Assembly (NCBI RefSeq): GCF_049243985.1
Contig: NC_135384.1
Coordinates: 14,070,501-14,134,500, forward strand
Direction of reading: 5' to 3'
DNA from: Paroedura picta
Taxonomy: Eukaryota > Chordata > Lepidosauria > Squamata > Gekkonidae
DNA length: 64,000 bases
Part shown: positions 31,483-42,500 of the stretch, piece after piece
How positions within the stretch are numbered: the stretch's first letter is position 1
Layout of the letters: each line of letters starts with the position of its first letter
Made by a program: the position numbers and the translations under genes
The notes under the pieces: model-generated
Seen by the model: only the letters and a program-made list of their open reading frames with translations
Database searches by the model: none
What the model was told of the DNA's origin: nothing

Positions 31483-34264
31483 AAGTCACCTTATGTTTAA
31501 TGATCCCATCAGCTATTCTAACAAGCTGCTCCGTAACCCTCAAACAACCATATATAATGACACATTCCATCTAGGGGTTGCACTTCTACTCAAAGACCAT
31601 ATTCCCGTGTATCTTGGTCAAATATATCCCCGGCCCGGGGGGAAGGGAAAGTGTGAAAAACACTTTTGCATGAGCCAGAATATTTCCTTTCAATATATGC
31701 ATCCCTCCCCAATTTCACATTGAATAAGTCAGTAATTCTTTTGGGTTATTGAACTGTAAGGTTTATTTTCAGGTCAGGAAAAAATCAGCAAAGCATATGA
31801 CAAAATGAACACAAACTGTAACCAATTTAGTCTAAAACCATACCATGTCAGTAATACCTGATGTTGTTTGCATATGACCGTTTAGGCACTGGAAGTTTCA
31901 TGCCAGGCTGCAGGCTGGAGTTTTAGTTGTGGCAGGTTGCCCCACCTCTTCCTGCACCCACATGGGAGAGCATTTGACCCGGTGCCCTTCATCCACCCCC
32001 GATTTGTGCTCCTGCATGGGAGCTAGGGCAGGGAAGTTCCCAGTGCATAAACGGTCTATGGGGTGTTCTTTGTCCACCATTTTAAAACAAAGAGCATGTG
32101 TGTTTGTATGCGATTGCAGATGATGAATCGATTGTCCAACTGACCTGTAGCTTCCACCATTCCACCAACTTTTTTCCTTCAAGTTCTCAGAGGCAGGGTG
32201 AGTCAGAAGGAGATCACAAGTCCCCAACTGGATTTTGGGAACTGCTCAGGTTTGCCCTTTGAATCATTACTGATCCTTCATCCCCACCATGGCGATTCTA
32301 TTGCAGATCAAATGTATTTTCTGTTGATCTTGCTGGCGACTGGCCCCTGAGCTTTTGTAAGGCTAATCATCTGCTCTGGGCTTGGCCACCATTCCTTCCA
32401 CACCTCCCCCTGCACAGAATTGCAACCAAGCTCATTCTTGAGAAAGTGAATCCCTGATTTCATTCAGAAAGTGCAGAATTCCTTTGAAAACCCACCCTCC
32501 TGGCCCCAGCCAATTTAAAAAATTATTTCAGAGAAACAACATGATGTCCCCATAAGCTGACCTAATCAAAAGAAGATGGCCTAAACACTGGGTTGTTATA
32601 CTCTTGGCTTTTAATGAAGCTTTTGGGGTTACAACCGTAGGGCTGGAGGCAAAGCAGGGTTGCTCTACAACACTCCCTGGTGAACTTCCTGAAGGCGAGT
32701 CTGACCTGAAGCGGTGTCTGTGTCACGGGGGGTCTTTTGGGGTTCTCTCTTGCCCCCAAATGGAAACTTTTCCCCATCCACAACGACAGCTCCATCCACT
32801 GCATCTTCCAATAGGTTAGGTTGCTGTCAACAATCTCTCAAACTTTTATCCTACTCTGCTCTTACTACTCCACCATCCTTTAACTTTACCAGCATCCAAT
32901 TGTCATACCCTTCCTCCTTTTATACTCTTTTTCTCTCTAGAACTCCTCCCACTCCATGGAACACCAGAGTTTACTTTAACCCCACCCTTCCTAACTTCCC
33001 TTCACAATTTCTGCTTCCTCCCATCCCAGGCTTGGCTCCAGGTCTGCTGTTCTTGGCTTATGCCCTTCCATTTGGCTGGGTTTAGGAGGCTTATGGAATT
33101 TCCTCCCGTCTCCCACGTTAGTCCCCTGTGAATTTACTCTCCCTGCAGGCTTGCTTCATCTTCATTCTTCATTCCCTCCTGGGAATGCCAGGTCCCTCAC
33201 CTTTCCTCCCCAACCACCCTTGGCCTTCCCCCCTTATTCTTTCTTGCCTTCCTCAGCAACATCCCTTGTTGTACATTCCATTGGAGGTGGCTCCCTTCAG
33301 TTCCACTGCCAGCGCCCCTCCCTCACAGGTGGCTCAGCAGCACTTGTCAAGGTAGATTTGCCTACCAAAGAAGGGCCTCCCTGGGAGGTCTCCATGCTCC
33401 CTGCTTGCTGCCAACTCCCAAGGTTTCCTCCACATATTTGCCCAGGAGTACGGGATCTGCGAGGTTACCCCCCGGCCTCCAAGGAAATTCCCACAAGTCT
33501 GCCTGGGAGGAGGGAGCCCGTGGGAGCATCCTGACAATCCATGAAAAACTAGATGCCATTTGCAGAGAGGCAGTAAGCAACAAAACATAAAACAGAACAC
33601 CAGTGAGGGAGGAGTTTTTTTGTAATGACTACGAATTGTCGCTATATTTTACCATTCTTGAAAACCATGGCAATAAAGCAACAAACAATTTTTTGTTAAT
33701 AGTTTTGTTCTGGGGATTTAAAAATGTATCACCCTAGAGCCTTCTGCTACATTTCCTTATCAGAAATTGTAATAAACTCAAAGAGTGTTGGGTCATCTGT
33801 GCTGAACCTTGCAAAATAATCCTAATGAAGCCTACACAAAAAACCTAGTCAAGGCACAACACTGTGATTGCTTCTCGGGAAACAGTTGGGTCGCTCAAAC
33901 TGTTGCATAACAAATAGTGTCTTTTTGATGGCATGAGCCAGAGTAATAGCAATCCTATGGTCATCACTGTTTGGTATATAAGTTTGCTTCTCCTTGGAAT
34001 GTCCTTCGTTCTGTTAGAGAAGGCAATTTAACAAAATTATAATTCCATTAAAAGGGTGATGCTTCATTCATTTACTCTAATATCTGCCTAGTCACATGCT
34101 AGAAAGAAGTGAATTCCATGTCCATGGAGAGAGATCAATTCAGTTCAAACTATTACAGTTGTTCAGACCAAGTTGTATGAAGTTAATATATAAAAGACCA
34201 AAAAAAGATGGTCATTTGATATAATGCAGTTTAAAACATAAAATAGAGCTTAATATTATGCTAA
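31483..34264. other. Long unassigned intergenic block duplicated at 47359-50106
   Basis: Nearly colinear with the gene D upstream flank, with scattered substitutions and small indels. The part 32900-33530 is C/T-rich (TTCCTCCTTTTATACTC). No coding gene, tRNA head, LINE or terminal repeat could be named, and open frames here are not kept between the two copies in a coding-like way. Confidence 0.4.
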
Positions 34265-35475
34265 TTTAAAGCATCAGATTTTTATGGTGGCGGCACAAAA
34301 CTTAGCCAGCTCAGTTGTCACCTGGGGGGACTCATCACTTAGCAGCCTCTTTGCATCATGCTGTTCTGGCAACTTTTTAAGGAGTGGTTCAATCAAGTTG
34401 TTACAAATGTCTACATAAGCAGGGCAGTGGAACAATATATAAACTCTTGTATCAATTTCGCCACTCCAATAAAAACATTGTCTCAGTGTAAGTGGAATGT
34501 TCTTATAGTGACCCTCTACAAGAGCTGAAGTCAAGACAGAGCATCTTGCAAGGGTAAATTCTCTTCTTTGCTTACTTATTACCAGCTGAGAAAGATAAGC
34601 GGCAAGGACCAGAACATATCTTGTTTTAACTGGGCCCAAAAAAGTTGGAGTTTAACTCAGGTCCAGTTGATGTCGATTGTCTTGTATCCGCTGCTTAACT
34701 AATGATGCAGCTTTATCATGAGCTAATTTGGATAATAAGTGTATGGAGAAGCCCAGACTTTGGATTCCTCTGTGAACAGCCTTAGTCCAAGAAGATTGGA
34801 AGTTGTCATTCAGAGTTAAAGAAACTATACCCTGTGGGTTATGTATTAATTTCAGCCACATTCCTATTTCTGACAGCCAGATTTTGTCTTGGATCATTAA
34901 CATTCCTGTTTCCAGATGCACCATGGAGTTGGTTATACAGCATGGAAGTTGGAAGAGTGCCCAAAGGAATTTAGGCCGGATCCTTTCAAGCTTGATAGTA
35001 TCTGATGTCGGAGCACCCAAAAATGAGTTGGGCTAGAGATTTAGCAGAGTATAGTTTCAGGGCTGCTAGTATAAAGAATCTGCCCTTTGTTCAATGGAAT
35101 TTCAATATATTATTTGCTGATCTTTGCCTTAGTTCTGATGTATATGAATAATGGATGCTCTTTGCTCCAGAGGCTTGAATCATAGAATCATAGAAGGAGT
35201 GGTTCATATATGCACCTAAATATATACTCCTAAATATTTAAATTTGGTTACTTGTTCAATTTTGTGCCCATTTAGCATTCATGTTCTAGATTTTGGACGT
35301 TTGCCAAATGCCATGGCCTTGGTCTTCTGGTAGTTAATTTCAAGGTGTTCTTTTTCACAATGTTGGGCAAATATTTTGAGCATTTGCCTAATCTCTATGG
35401 GGGTTCTTGAAAGAAGGACTATTTCATTGGCATAAAGCAGTATAGGGATTGGGCAACCAGCTAATATTGGGGGAT
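34265..35475 (-). mobile_element. Non-LTR retrotransposon fragment (C-terminal zinc-knuckle type)
   Basis: On the minus strand, 35470-35280 encodes IPILLYANEIVLLSRTPIEI, a changed LLYADD box. Then 35020-34652 encodes KLERIRPKFLWALFQLPCCI, and 34639-34277 encodes RREFTLARCSVLTSALVEGH and VYILFHCPAYVD. The Cys-His-Cys end resembles the copies at 2880 and 59092. Broken by frame changes. The same insertion is present at 50107-51395. Confidence 0.65.
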
Positions 35476-35477
35476 GC

Positions 35478-35580
35478 AAGTCCCCACTGAAATCCCTCCA
35501 ATCCTCAAACACCACTCTCCTCAAGCTCTACCCCCAAATTCTGCTGCTATTTCCCAACCCAGATGTAGAAACCCAGAAAT
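35478..35580. repeat. Short piece of the CCTCCAATCCTC / CCCAACCCAGATG repeat
   Basis: Wording such as CCCCCAAATTCTGCTGCTAT and CCCAACCCAGATGTAGAAAC resembles the tail half of the GTTGGCAACCCTA repeat. Also at 51386-51480. Confidence 0.35.
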
Positions 35581-35599
35581 GATTTTAAAACTCTGATAA

Positions 35600-36215
35600 G
35601 TAATTCTGGCAGTGTTATGTATTGTAAAAGTGGACAATTAATTTTAAGAGTAAGGAAACTACTCTCTGAGAATTTAAAGAGATCCATATCAGGTCATATG
35701 CCACAATGTTAGATATGGACATTAAGAAACTGTGGAACTTTAAGAGAGTTGACAATTTTTAAGACTAAGAAAACAACTCTCTGAGAATTTAAAGAAATCC
35801 ATATCATTACAAATGGTAACAATTGAGATACATAAACTTAGGGATTATAGGTCTGAGGCACTTGGAGCGAGTGCATATAAAACAGAGTGCAGAGCTGTTA
35901 ACAAATAAATTTGGACATCATTAATGTATATGGTCACTAGAAGTCGAAAGTGACTTCCCAACACCTAAAAAACACACACAGAGACCAATTAAATATATCA
36001 AAAGTACCATACCAGGTCCAATGATACAATGTTAGATATGGACACTAAGAAACTGTGGCACTTTAAGAGAGTTGACAATTTTTAAGACTAAGAAAATAAC
36101 TCTCTGAGAATTTAAACAGATTTATAACACTTCAAATGCCAACACTTTGGGTATGTAAATTTAGGAATTGTAGGTCTGTAGTAATTTAAGAGAGTGCACA
36201 ATAAAGACAGGTGTA
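35600..36215 (+). repeat. Tandem copies of the V2R 3'-flank module
   Basis: Three copies of a module reading GAGTTGACAATTTTTAAGAC, ACTCTCTGAGAATTTAAA, then CATAAACTTAGGGATTATAG begin near 35629, 35744 and 36069. The same module occurs once directly downstream of exon 6 of C (19880-20010), D (38425-38560) and E (57895-58030). A phrase like a BovB/SINE tail (GTCACTAGAAGTCGAAAGTG) recurs with it. It could be a repeated element or the footprint of lost receptor copies. Confidence 0.5.
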
Positions 36216-36334
36216 AATGAACCGGTCCATCTTAGTGCCCCACACAGGATCAGGGATGACAGCCTTCATGTAGGACTCCCTACATTCTTCCTTGCTATTG
36301 AGGCATGCAACAGGAGAGAGAGCAGGGAGAGGGG

Positions 36335-36863
36335 CTATGGGTTATTACTCACACCTGGAGTACTGTGTGCAGTTCTGGAGGCCTCACTTCAAGAAGGATG
36401 TAGTTAAAATTGAAAGGGTACACAGGAGAGCGACGAAGATGATCTGGGCCAAGGGACCAAGCCCTATGAAGATAGGTTGAGGGACTTGTAAATGTTCAGC
36501 CTGGAGAAAAGGAGGTTGAGAGGGGAAATGATAGCCCTCTTTAAGTATTTGAAAGGTTGTCACTTGGAAGAGGGCAGGATGCTGTTTCCGTTGGCTGCAG
36601 AGGAGAGGACACACAGTAATGGGTTTAAACTACAAGTACAACGATATCGGCTAGATATCAGGATAAGATTTTTCACAGTCGTAGTAGTTCAGCAGTGGAA
36701 TAGGCTGCCTAAGGAGGTGGTGAACTCCCCCTCACTGGCAGTCTTCAAGCAAAGGTTGTATACACACTTTTCTTGGATGCTTTAGGATGCTTAGGGCATC
36801 CTGCATTGAGCAGGGGGTTGGACTTAGATGGCCGGTATGTCCGCTTCCAACTCTATGATTCTA
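36335..36863 (+). mobile_element. CR1 LINE 3' fragment (C/D intergene), continues 37158-37185
   Basis: Plus-strand translation: [31 protein letters not shown], then FTVVVVQQWNRLPKEVVNSP and SLAVFKQRLYTHFSWML. The CR1 ATTCTATG tail is split by the SINE at 36864-37157. One frame shift lies near 36480. The better frame is in the homologue at 55835-56360. Confidence 0.85.
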
Positions 36864-37157
36864 AAGGTAAAGGTAAAGGTAAAGGTAAAGGTATCCCCTG
36901 TGCAAGCACCGAGTCATGTCTGACCCTTGGGGTGACGCCCTCTAGCGTTTTCATGGCAGACTCAATACGGGGTGGTTTGCCAGTGCCTTCCGCAGTCATG
37001 ACCGTTTACCCCCCAGCAAGCTGGGTACTCATTTTACCGACCTCGGAAGGATGGAAGGCTGAGTCAACCTTGAGCCGGCTGCTGGGATCGAACTCCCAAC
37101 CTCATGAGCAAAGCTTTCAGGCGGCTGCCTTACCACTCTGCGCCACAAGAGGCTCTT
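36864..37157 (-). mobile_element. tRNA-headed SINE inserted into a CR1 tail
   Basis: Minus-strand copy with an expanded AAAGGT tail (36864-36890, plus strand) and the A box at the right end (CTCTGCGCCACAAGAGG). The duplication TCTATGATTCTA flanks it at 36852-36863 and 37158-37169. The homologous CR1 tail at 56335-56360 is uninterrupted. Confidence 0.9.
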
Positions 37158-37380
37158 TCTATGATTCTATGATTCTATTATTCTATTAAGAGCCAGCCTC
37201 CTCTCTCTCTTCCCCCACAGCCACCCTCCCAACACAAACTCTGGCTCCCTTTCCTTTGTGAGCACCCTAGTTTTGGCAGAACTTCCCCCCCCCAACTGGC
37301 ACTCTTCCTGTTTCTTTGCTCTGGGGCATAAAGAAGGAGATGAAGCAGGGGGAGGGGCTATAGGCTATTAAGAGCCAGAT

Positions 37381-37382
<2 letters not shown>

Positions 37383-37437
<55 letters not shown>

Positions 37438-37446
37438 ACATGCACA
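37383..37446 (+). repeat. CT/CA microsatellite
   Basis: About 15 CT units followed by about 15 CA units. Counterparts lie at 56562-56605 and, as a degraded CT run, at 18240-18285. Confidence 0.8.
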
Positions 37447-37499
37447 TACACACACTTATTCACTCTTCACCCCCCCTAACCACCCTCACCACACAAAAA

Positions 37500-38568
37500 A
37501 AACCCTGGATCCCTTTCCTTCCCAAAGCTCACAGTTTTAGACAGCAAAACAGAACCCTCCAAACTGTATAGATTTTTCTAGGGAATAGGTGAACACAGAT
37601 GGTTGGACATTTCTTGCTTCTCAGAAGCAACTCTGGACTTCCATGGTGGTCTTCCCTCCAATTATTAACCTGGGTTGTCCCTACTTAGGTTCTCAGTTAG
37701 GATGAGATCAAGCTAGCCCAAGACATCCAGGTCAAGTGCTATTTTGACATGCATTGTATCATTTGAAATGGGAATAAAAAAAAATTGCTGAAACCCAAAC
37801 ATCTTGCACGATTTCTTCTTGTACCATCAACGATTCCATTCAGGGTGGAGCTTAAATTCTCACTCCTGTTGTCTCTATGAGTGTAAGGGCACAGAGAGAT
37901 ATTTTAGAAGATCTTGCTAAAACAGGTCCTTTGACATGAGTGGATCCATATTGTCAGCTCTCAGGATCCAACTCAAAAGGATTTAGTTAAGCGGGGCTTT
38001 TTTTTTTTTTAATTCTGACCACTTTTCCCTAGTAAGCATTTAAAGGTTATGCAATGAATGTTATGAATATTGTCTTCATCATTATCCTTTAGTTCTACAA
38101 ATTACAAACAAGTAAAAGCATTACAGTTTATAACTGATACACTGGGGGGGGGACAAAAATAAAAGCAAAATACATTCTGATAAACACACAGATTGATTAC
38201 ATATACCCCAGACATAACTCTAACCTCATTTTTTGAGACCTGAGCAAGACTGTTAAAAAACTAATTTTGGAGTTCATTGATTCATAGGGTCACCAGAAGT
38301 CAAAAGTGTCTTACCAACACTTAAAACACAGAGATAAACTTAATATAAGAAAAAGAGCTATACCAATTCAAATGCAACAATTCTGGATATGGAGTTTTAT
38401 AACCTGTAGATCTGTGGCACTTTGAGAGAGTTGACAATTAACTTTAAAACTAAGGAAACGACTCTCTGAGAATTTAAATCGATCCATACGATTTCAAACG
38501 CAAATCATTTGGATACATAAACTTAGGAATTGTAGGTCTGTGCCATTTTACAAGAATGCACACGACAT
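37500..38568. other. 3' flank of gene D, homologous to 18300-20030 and 56650-58039
   Basis: Colinear with the downstream flanks of C and E. Contains no gene that I can recognise. The last 140 bp is the 3'-flank module described at 35600-36215 and may belong to the receptor 3' UTR. Confidence 0.4.
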
Positions 38569-38643
38569 CACAATCACAGTCACAATCACAATCATAATTA
38601 TTATTATTATTCGATTTATTTCCCACCTCTCCCCGCAAGCTCA
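38569..38643 (-). mobile_element. Tiny LINE tail insertion with AATCAC and AAT tracts, just 3' of gene D
   Basis: Gene C reads GACATAAT continuously here (about 20013). D has 75 extra bases and E 84 (58040-58123) between two ACAT copies. The inserted text (GATTTATTTCCCACCTCTCC on the plus strand) looks like a LINE 3' end in minus orientation with a microsatellite tail of different length in D and E. It brings a minus-strand AATAAA within 60 bp of the stop codon. Confidence 0.6.
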
Positions 38644-38667
38644 ACATAATGCAGAGAATAACGCGTT

Positions 38668-39572
38668 CTATGAATATTTCTTCTGTACAAGCAGCTTTCT
38701 GTTGTTTAGTTCAGGCCTCAGGACAATGATATAATATTTGGGGAGAAAAATGCAACCAAGTAAGCCTGCACTAGAGATTAAGATGGAGAAGATCTCCACA
38801 GCCACCATGGATTTCCCTTTGGTGCTCAGGTAGCTGGGAATAAAAGACAGCCAAACACTGCAAAAGAGCAACATGCTGAAAGTGATGAACTTGGCCTCAT
38901 TGAAACTGTCAGGCAATTTCCTGGCAAGGAAAGCCACCATGAAGCTGACTGCAGCTAGGAAGCCCATGTAGCCCAAGACACAGAAAAACAAGGCAACTGA
39001 GCCCTCATTACATTCCAGTATGATTGTATCCTTCAGTGAATGCAGGTCCTTATCTGGGAAAGGAGACGAAGTACTGATCCAAAGAACACAAATGCCTACT
39101 TGAACAATGGAGCAAGAAAGGACAAGAGAATATGCCTGTCTTTTCCCCACCAGTGGCCTTAGCCTAGAATCCGGTTTGGTAGCCACAAAGGCCAGAACCA
39201 CAGTGAGAGTTTTGGCCAGTACAGTAGAAATAGCTACTGAGAATATGAAGCCAAAACTTGTTTGTCGGAGAAGGCAGGTCACTTTTCCAGGCTGACCAAT
39301 GAAGAGCAAGGCAGAGAGGAAGCAATGAGTAAGGGAGATGAGAAGAAGATAGGTCAGACTGCGGTTGTTGGCTTTGACTATGGGAGTATCCTGGTGCTTC
39401 ACAAATGTTCCAAGTACCAAAGCTGTGACCAGGGACAATGTAATAGCCATGGTTGCTAGGATGATACCTATGGGTTCTTCATAAGAAAGAAAGCTTACAT
39501 CCTTGGGGACACATTGAGTTTTGTTGTAATTTGAATAGTCACCTGGCGAACAGATAACACAGCTATCCATAT
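38668..39572 (-). CDS. Gene D exon 6 (seven-helix domain)
   Basis: 905 bp. Acceptor TTTCCAG; begins [18 protein letters not shown]; has [30 protein letters not shown] and [14 protein letters not shown]. Stop at 38668-38670. Confidence 0.95.
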
Positions 39573-42500
39573 CTGGAAAGAGAGAAAGTTTGTTGAATTA
39601 TTTCCAGATTCTATTTGTTTTTAATGAGTATTCCAAACATTTTTCTCTGAATTCACTTTTTACAATTTTGCTTTGTCCATCCAGTTTTCCTAACTTATGC
39701 AAACCTCTTCATTATAAACCAAATTCTTAGGGGACAGCTAAGAGTCAGAGTAATTGGTTACTACACATGCAGTAAAAACTAAGTTCCTAGGCTTGATTCC
39801 TAGGGCACAACCTGCTTATCCACTACTACCAATGTCCGGTTTCCTTGAGGCTCTATCATTCCAGGCCTACATTCCTGTCAGGATTTCCTCATTCAGTGCC
39901 TTTAGCTGCTAAAACCGCAGTGCAGGGTAGCTCTGAAGTTCCAATGCCTCACATTCCCTAGGTTATATATACCCTAATGCTTCTGGAAAGGAATTCCATC
40001 TCCACCATCCTAGTGAAAGTCTAGTCCAGGCATATCCCTGATAGTAATGCGAGCAGATCTTAACATTGTTAGATCGGGACACCAAACAATAAGTAAAGAT
40101 GGTGCAGGTGTGCCCAGCAGCTACAGATCATGTGTTGGATATTGGATTCATCTGAATATAATATTGTGTATGATTGACATTTCTGATCATTCACTTTCCT
40201 ACCTATCTGCTCAGAGATCATCCCATCTGGACATGGAACACAGTCATAGCAGCAAAATGTCTTTCCCTCCTTCTCTTGTTGGCTGTAGCCAGGAAGGCAG
40301 TGGTCATTGCACACAGAGAGTGGTAGAACCTGTCCATAAGCAGAAAGGGAGATTGGCACATAAAAATGACCCTGAGAACCTCAGATGAGCACAATATGTG
40401 CTGTTAACAATTACACGCTCTCTTATACTGTTGGAGAAGAAAAAGAGCTGGGTTTTGTACCCCAGTTTTTAGTACCCTAAGGCAGCGGTCCCCAACCTTT
40501 CCCAGGTCAGGGACCGCCTCCTGGGTGAGGGGAGAGCCAATGGTAAACGCTCACGCGTAGTTGCCGCACCGGGCCGTAGACCGGGGGTTGATGACCCCCG
40601 CCCTAAGGACTCTCAAAGTGGCTTATAGTCACCTTTCCTTCCTTTCTGCAAAACAGACACCATGTAAGGTAGGTGAGGCTGAGATAGCTGTGAGAATTGT
40701 GACTGGCCCAGGGGCACTCAGTTGGCTGTATGTGGAAAAGTGGAAAATCAAAATCAGTTCTCCAGATTAAAGGCCACCACTCTTAGCCACTATACCAGCC
40801 TGACTCTCTAAGTAGGAAAATCTAGGAAATCTGATTTCAAATCATAGAGTCATGAAATGTCACTAGTTTTACATCTGATTACTCTTCCCCAATTCAACTT
40901 AATCTGGTTTTTGTGATGAAGATCAAATGGGGAATAGGAGAAAAATGGAGGATAGGAGAAGTGTGGATAAAATGAAGGGGGGAAAGCATTCAAGAATACA
41001 CGTGGAGTTCAATATGGCCAAAACACATAACTGACAGATCTAATGTTTGCAGATGATGGTACCATATTTGCCGATACTGGTGCAGAGGCTACTAACATCC
41101 TCTATGACATTGCCTGTGTTGCTCAATCTTATAGATTAACAGTAAATGTGGATAAGACCAAAACCATAAACATAGATGAATAACCGACAAATGTGTACCT
41201 TAGTGGAGGCCAAATTGAGCAAGTCAAAGAATTTAAATACTTAGGCTCATTGGTGTAAGAAACCCACCAAGAGCCGGTCTCAGGAGTGGCAGGAAATAAA
41301 TTGAATAAATAAATGCACAAACCAAAGAAAGTGTCATCTACCACCAGGGGTAGTCAACTTGTGGTCCTCCAGAAGTTCATAAACTACAATTCCCATGAGG
41401 CTCATGGGAATTGTAGACCATGAACACCTGGAGGACCACAGGATGACTACCCCTGATCTACCATTGAAGCCATCAGTAGGATTGGCCAACCAATGTCAGC
41501 CTTTGACATGTTCAATTGGTGCCTCTGGAAGATGGCAAACATCTCCCTCAGGACCAAAGTCCATCTCTTCCAGAAACTAAATCTGCCAATCCTCCTATAT
41601 GGATCAGAAACATGGACTTTACTAAAACCTGACATTAAAAAAACTCGATATCTTCCAAAAGTGATGCCTGGGGAAGATCCTGGGTGTCTTTCTATGTGAT
41701 CGTAATCGAAAAGAGACAATTTAGAAAAAAAGGGACAACCAACCGCAAATTAAAGAACAAATCCTATAGTGCAGGCTATTTCTGCAGGATGAACACCAGC
41801 AGACTGCCTCATAAACTCCTCCGGTGAGAACAACCAACTGAATGGAAGATCCAACAACTGTCACCAAAGATAACATGGCTAAACAGATTGAGGAACACCT
41901 TAGAAACCAGCAATTGTTTATCCATATGGCCAAAACAACTGTCACCAATTACTAAGAGTGGAAATATTTTATAAACAAGGCAAACAATCCAGCGGCACCT
42001 ACAGCAGGTTACTGGCTAAGAGGACAACCTGCTTCACCAATTGTAAGTTAAAGGATACAAAAAAGAAGAAATTATGTCAGCTGCACTGGATCCCGTTAGG
42101 AAGAAAGCCAGATTATAACAAAGTCAATAACAAATAAGCCTGCAGAAGAGTTAGAAGGTCAGATGAAAGAAAGGTTGCTTGATAAGTGGGAAGGAAAGAA
42201 AAATACAGTGAACAGGAAGAAGATATAGGGGCTTTCAGGTGCAAAGAAAGAGAACATAATGAGGGAAATCGTTAAACAAACGCATGTATTCAAATATTTG
42301 ATTACTTGTAATTCTGTAGATATTGTTTAATATCATTATCTGTGCTTATAATAAAGTTTATGGAGAAAATTTACATTTTTAAAGTGGTGAATTTGTATTA
42401 CCAATAAAGTATAATATCAGCATGGGCAATCCTGGAGAATCTGGAATCTGCATGAAGAAAGCGGAAGTGGAATCCAGATGATAGGAAGGAAGTGAATGGG

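Noticed and set aside
33128-33600. Pro/Ser-rich frames upstream of gene C, similar at 48980-49437
   Set aside because: C/T-rich sequence gives open frames on several phases; the two copies change frame relative to each other.
31483-34264. A possible LTR-type element in the large duplicated spacer
   Set aside because: I looked for paired terminal repeats, a primer site and gag or pol motifs and saw none; left as unassigned.
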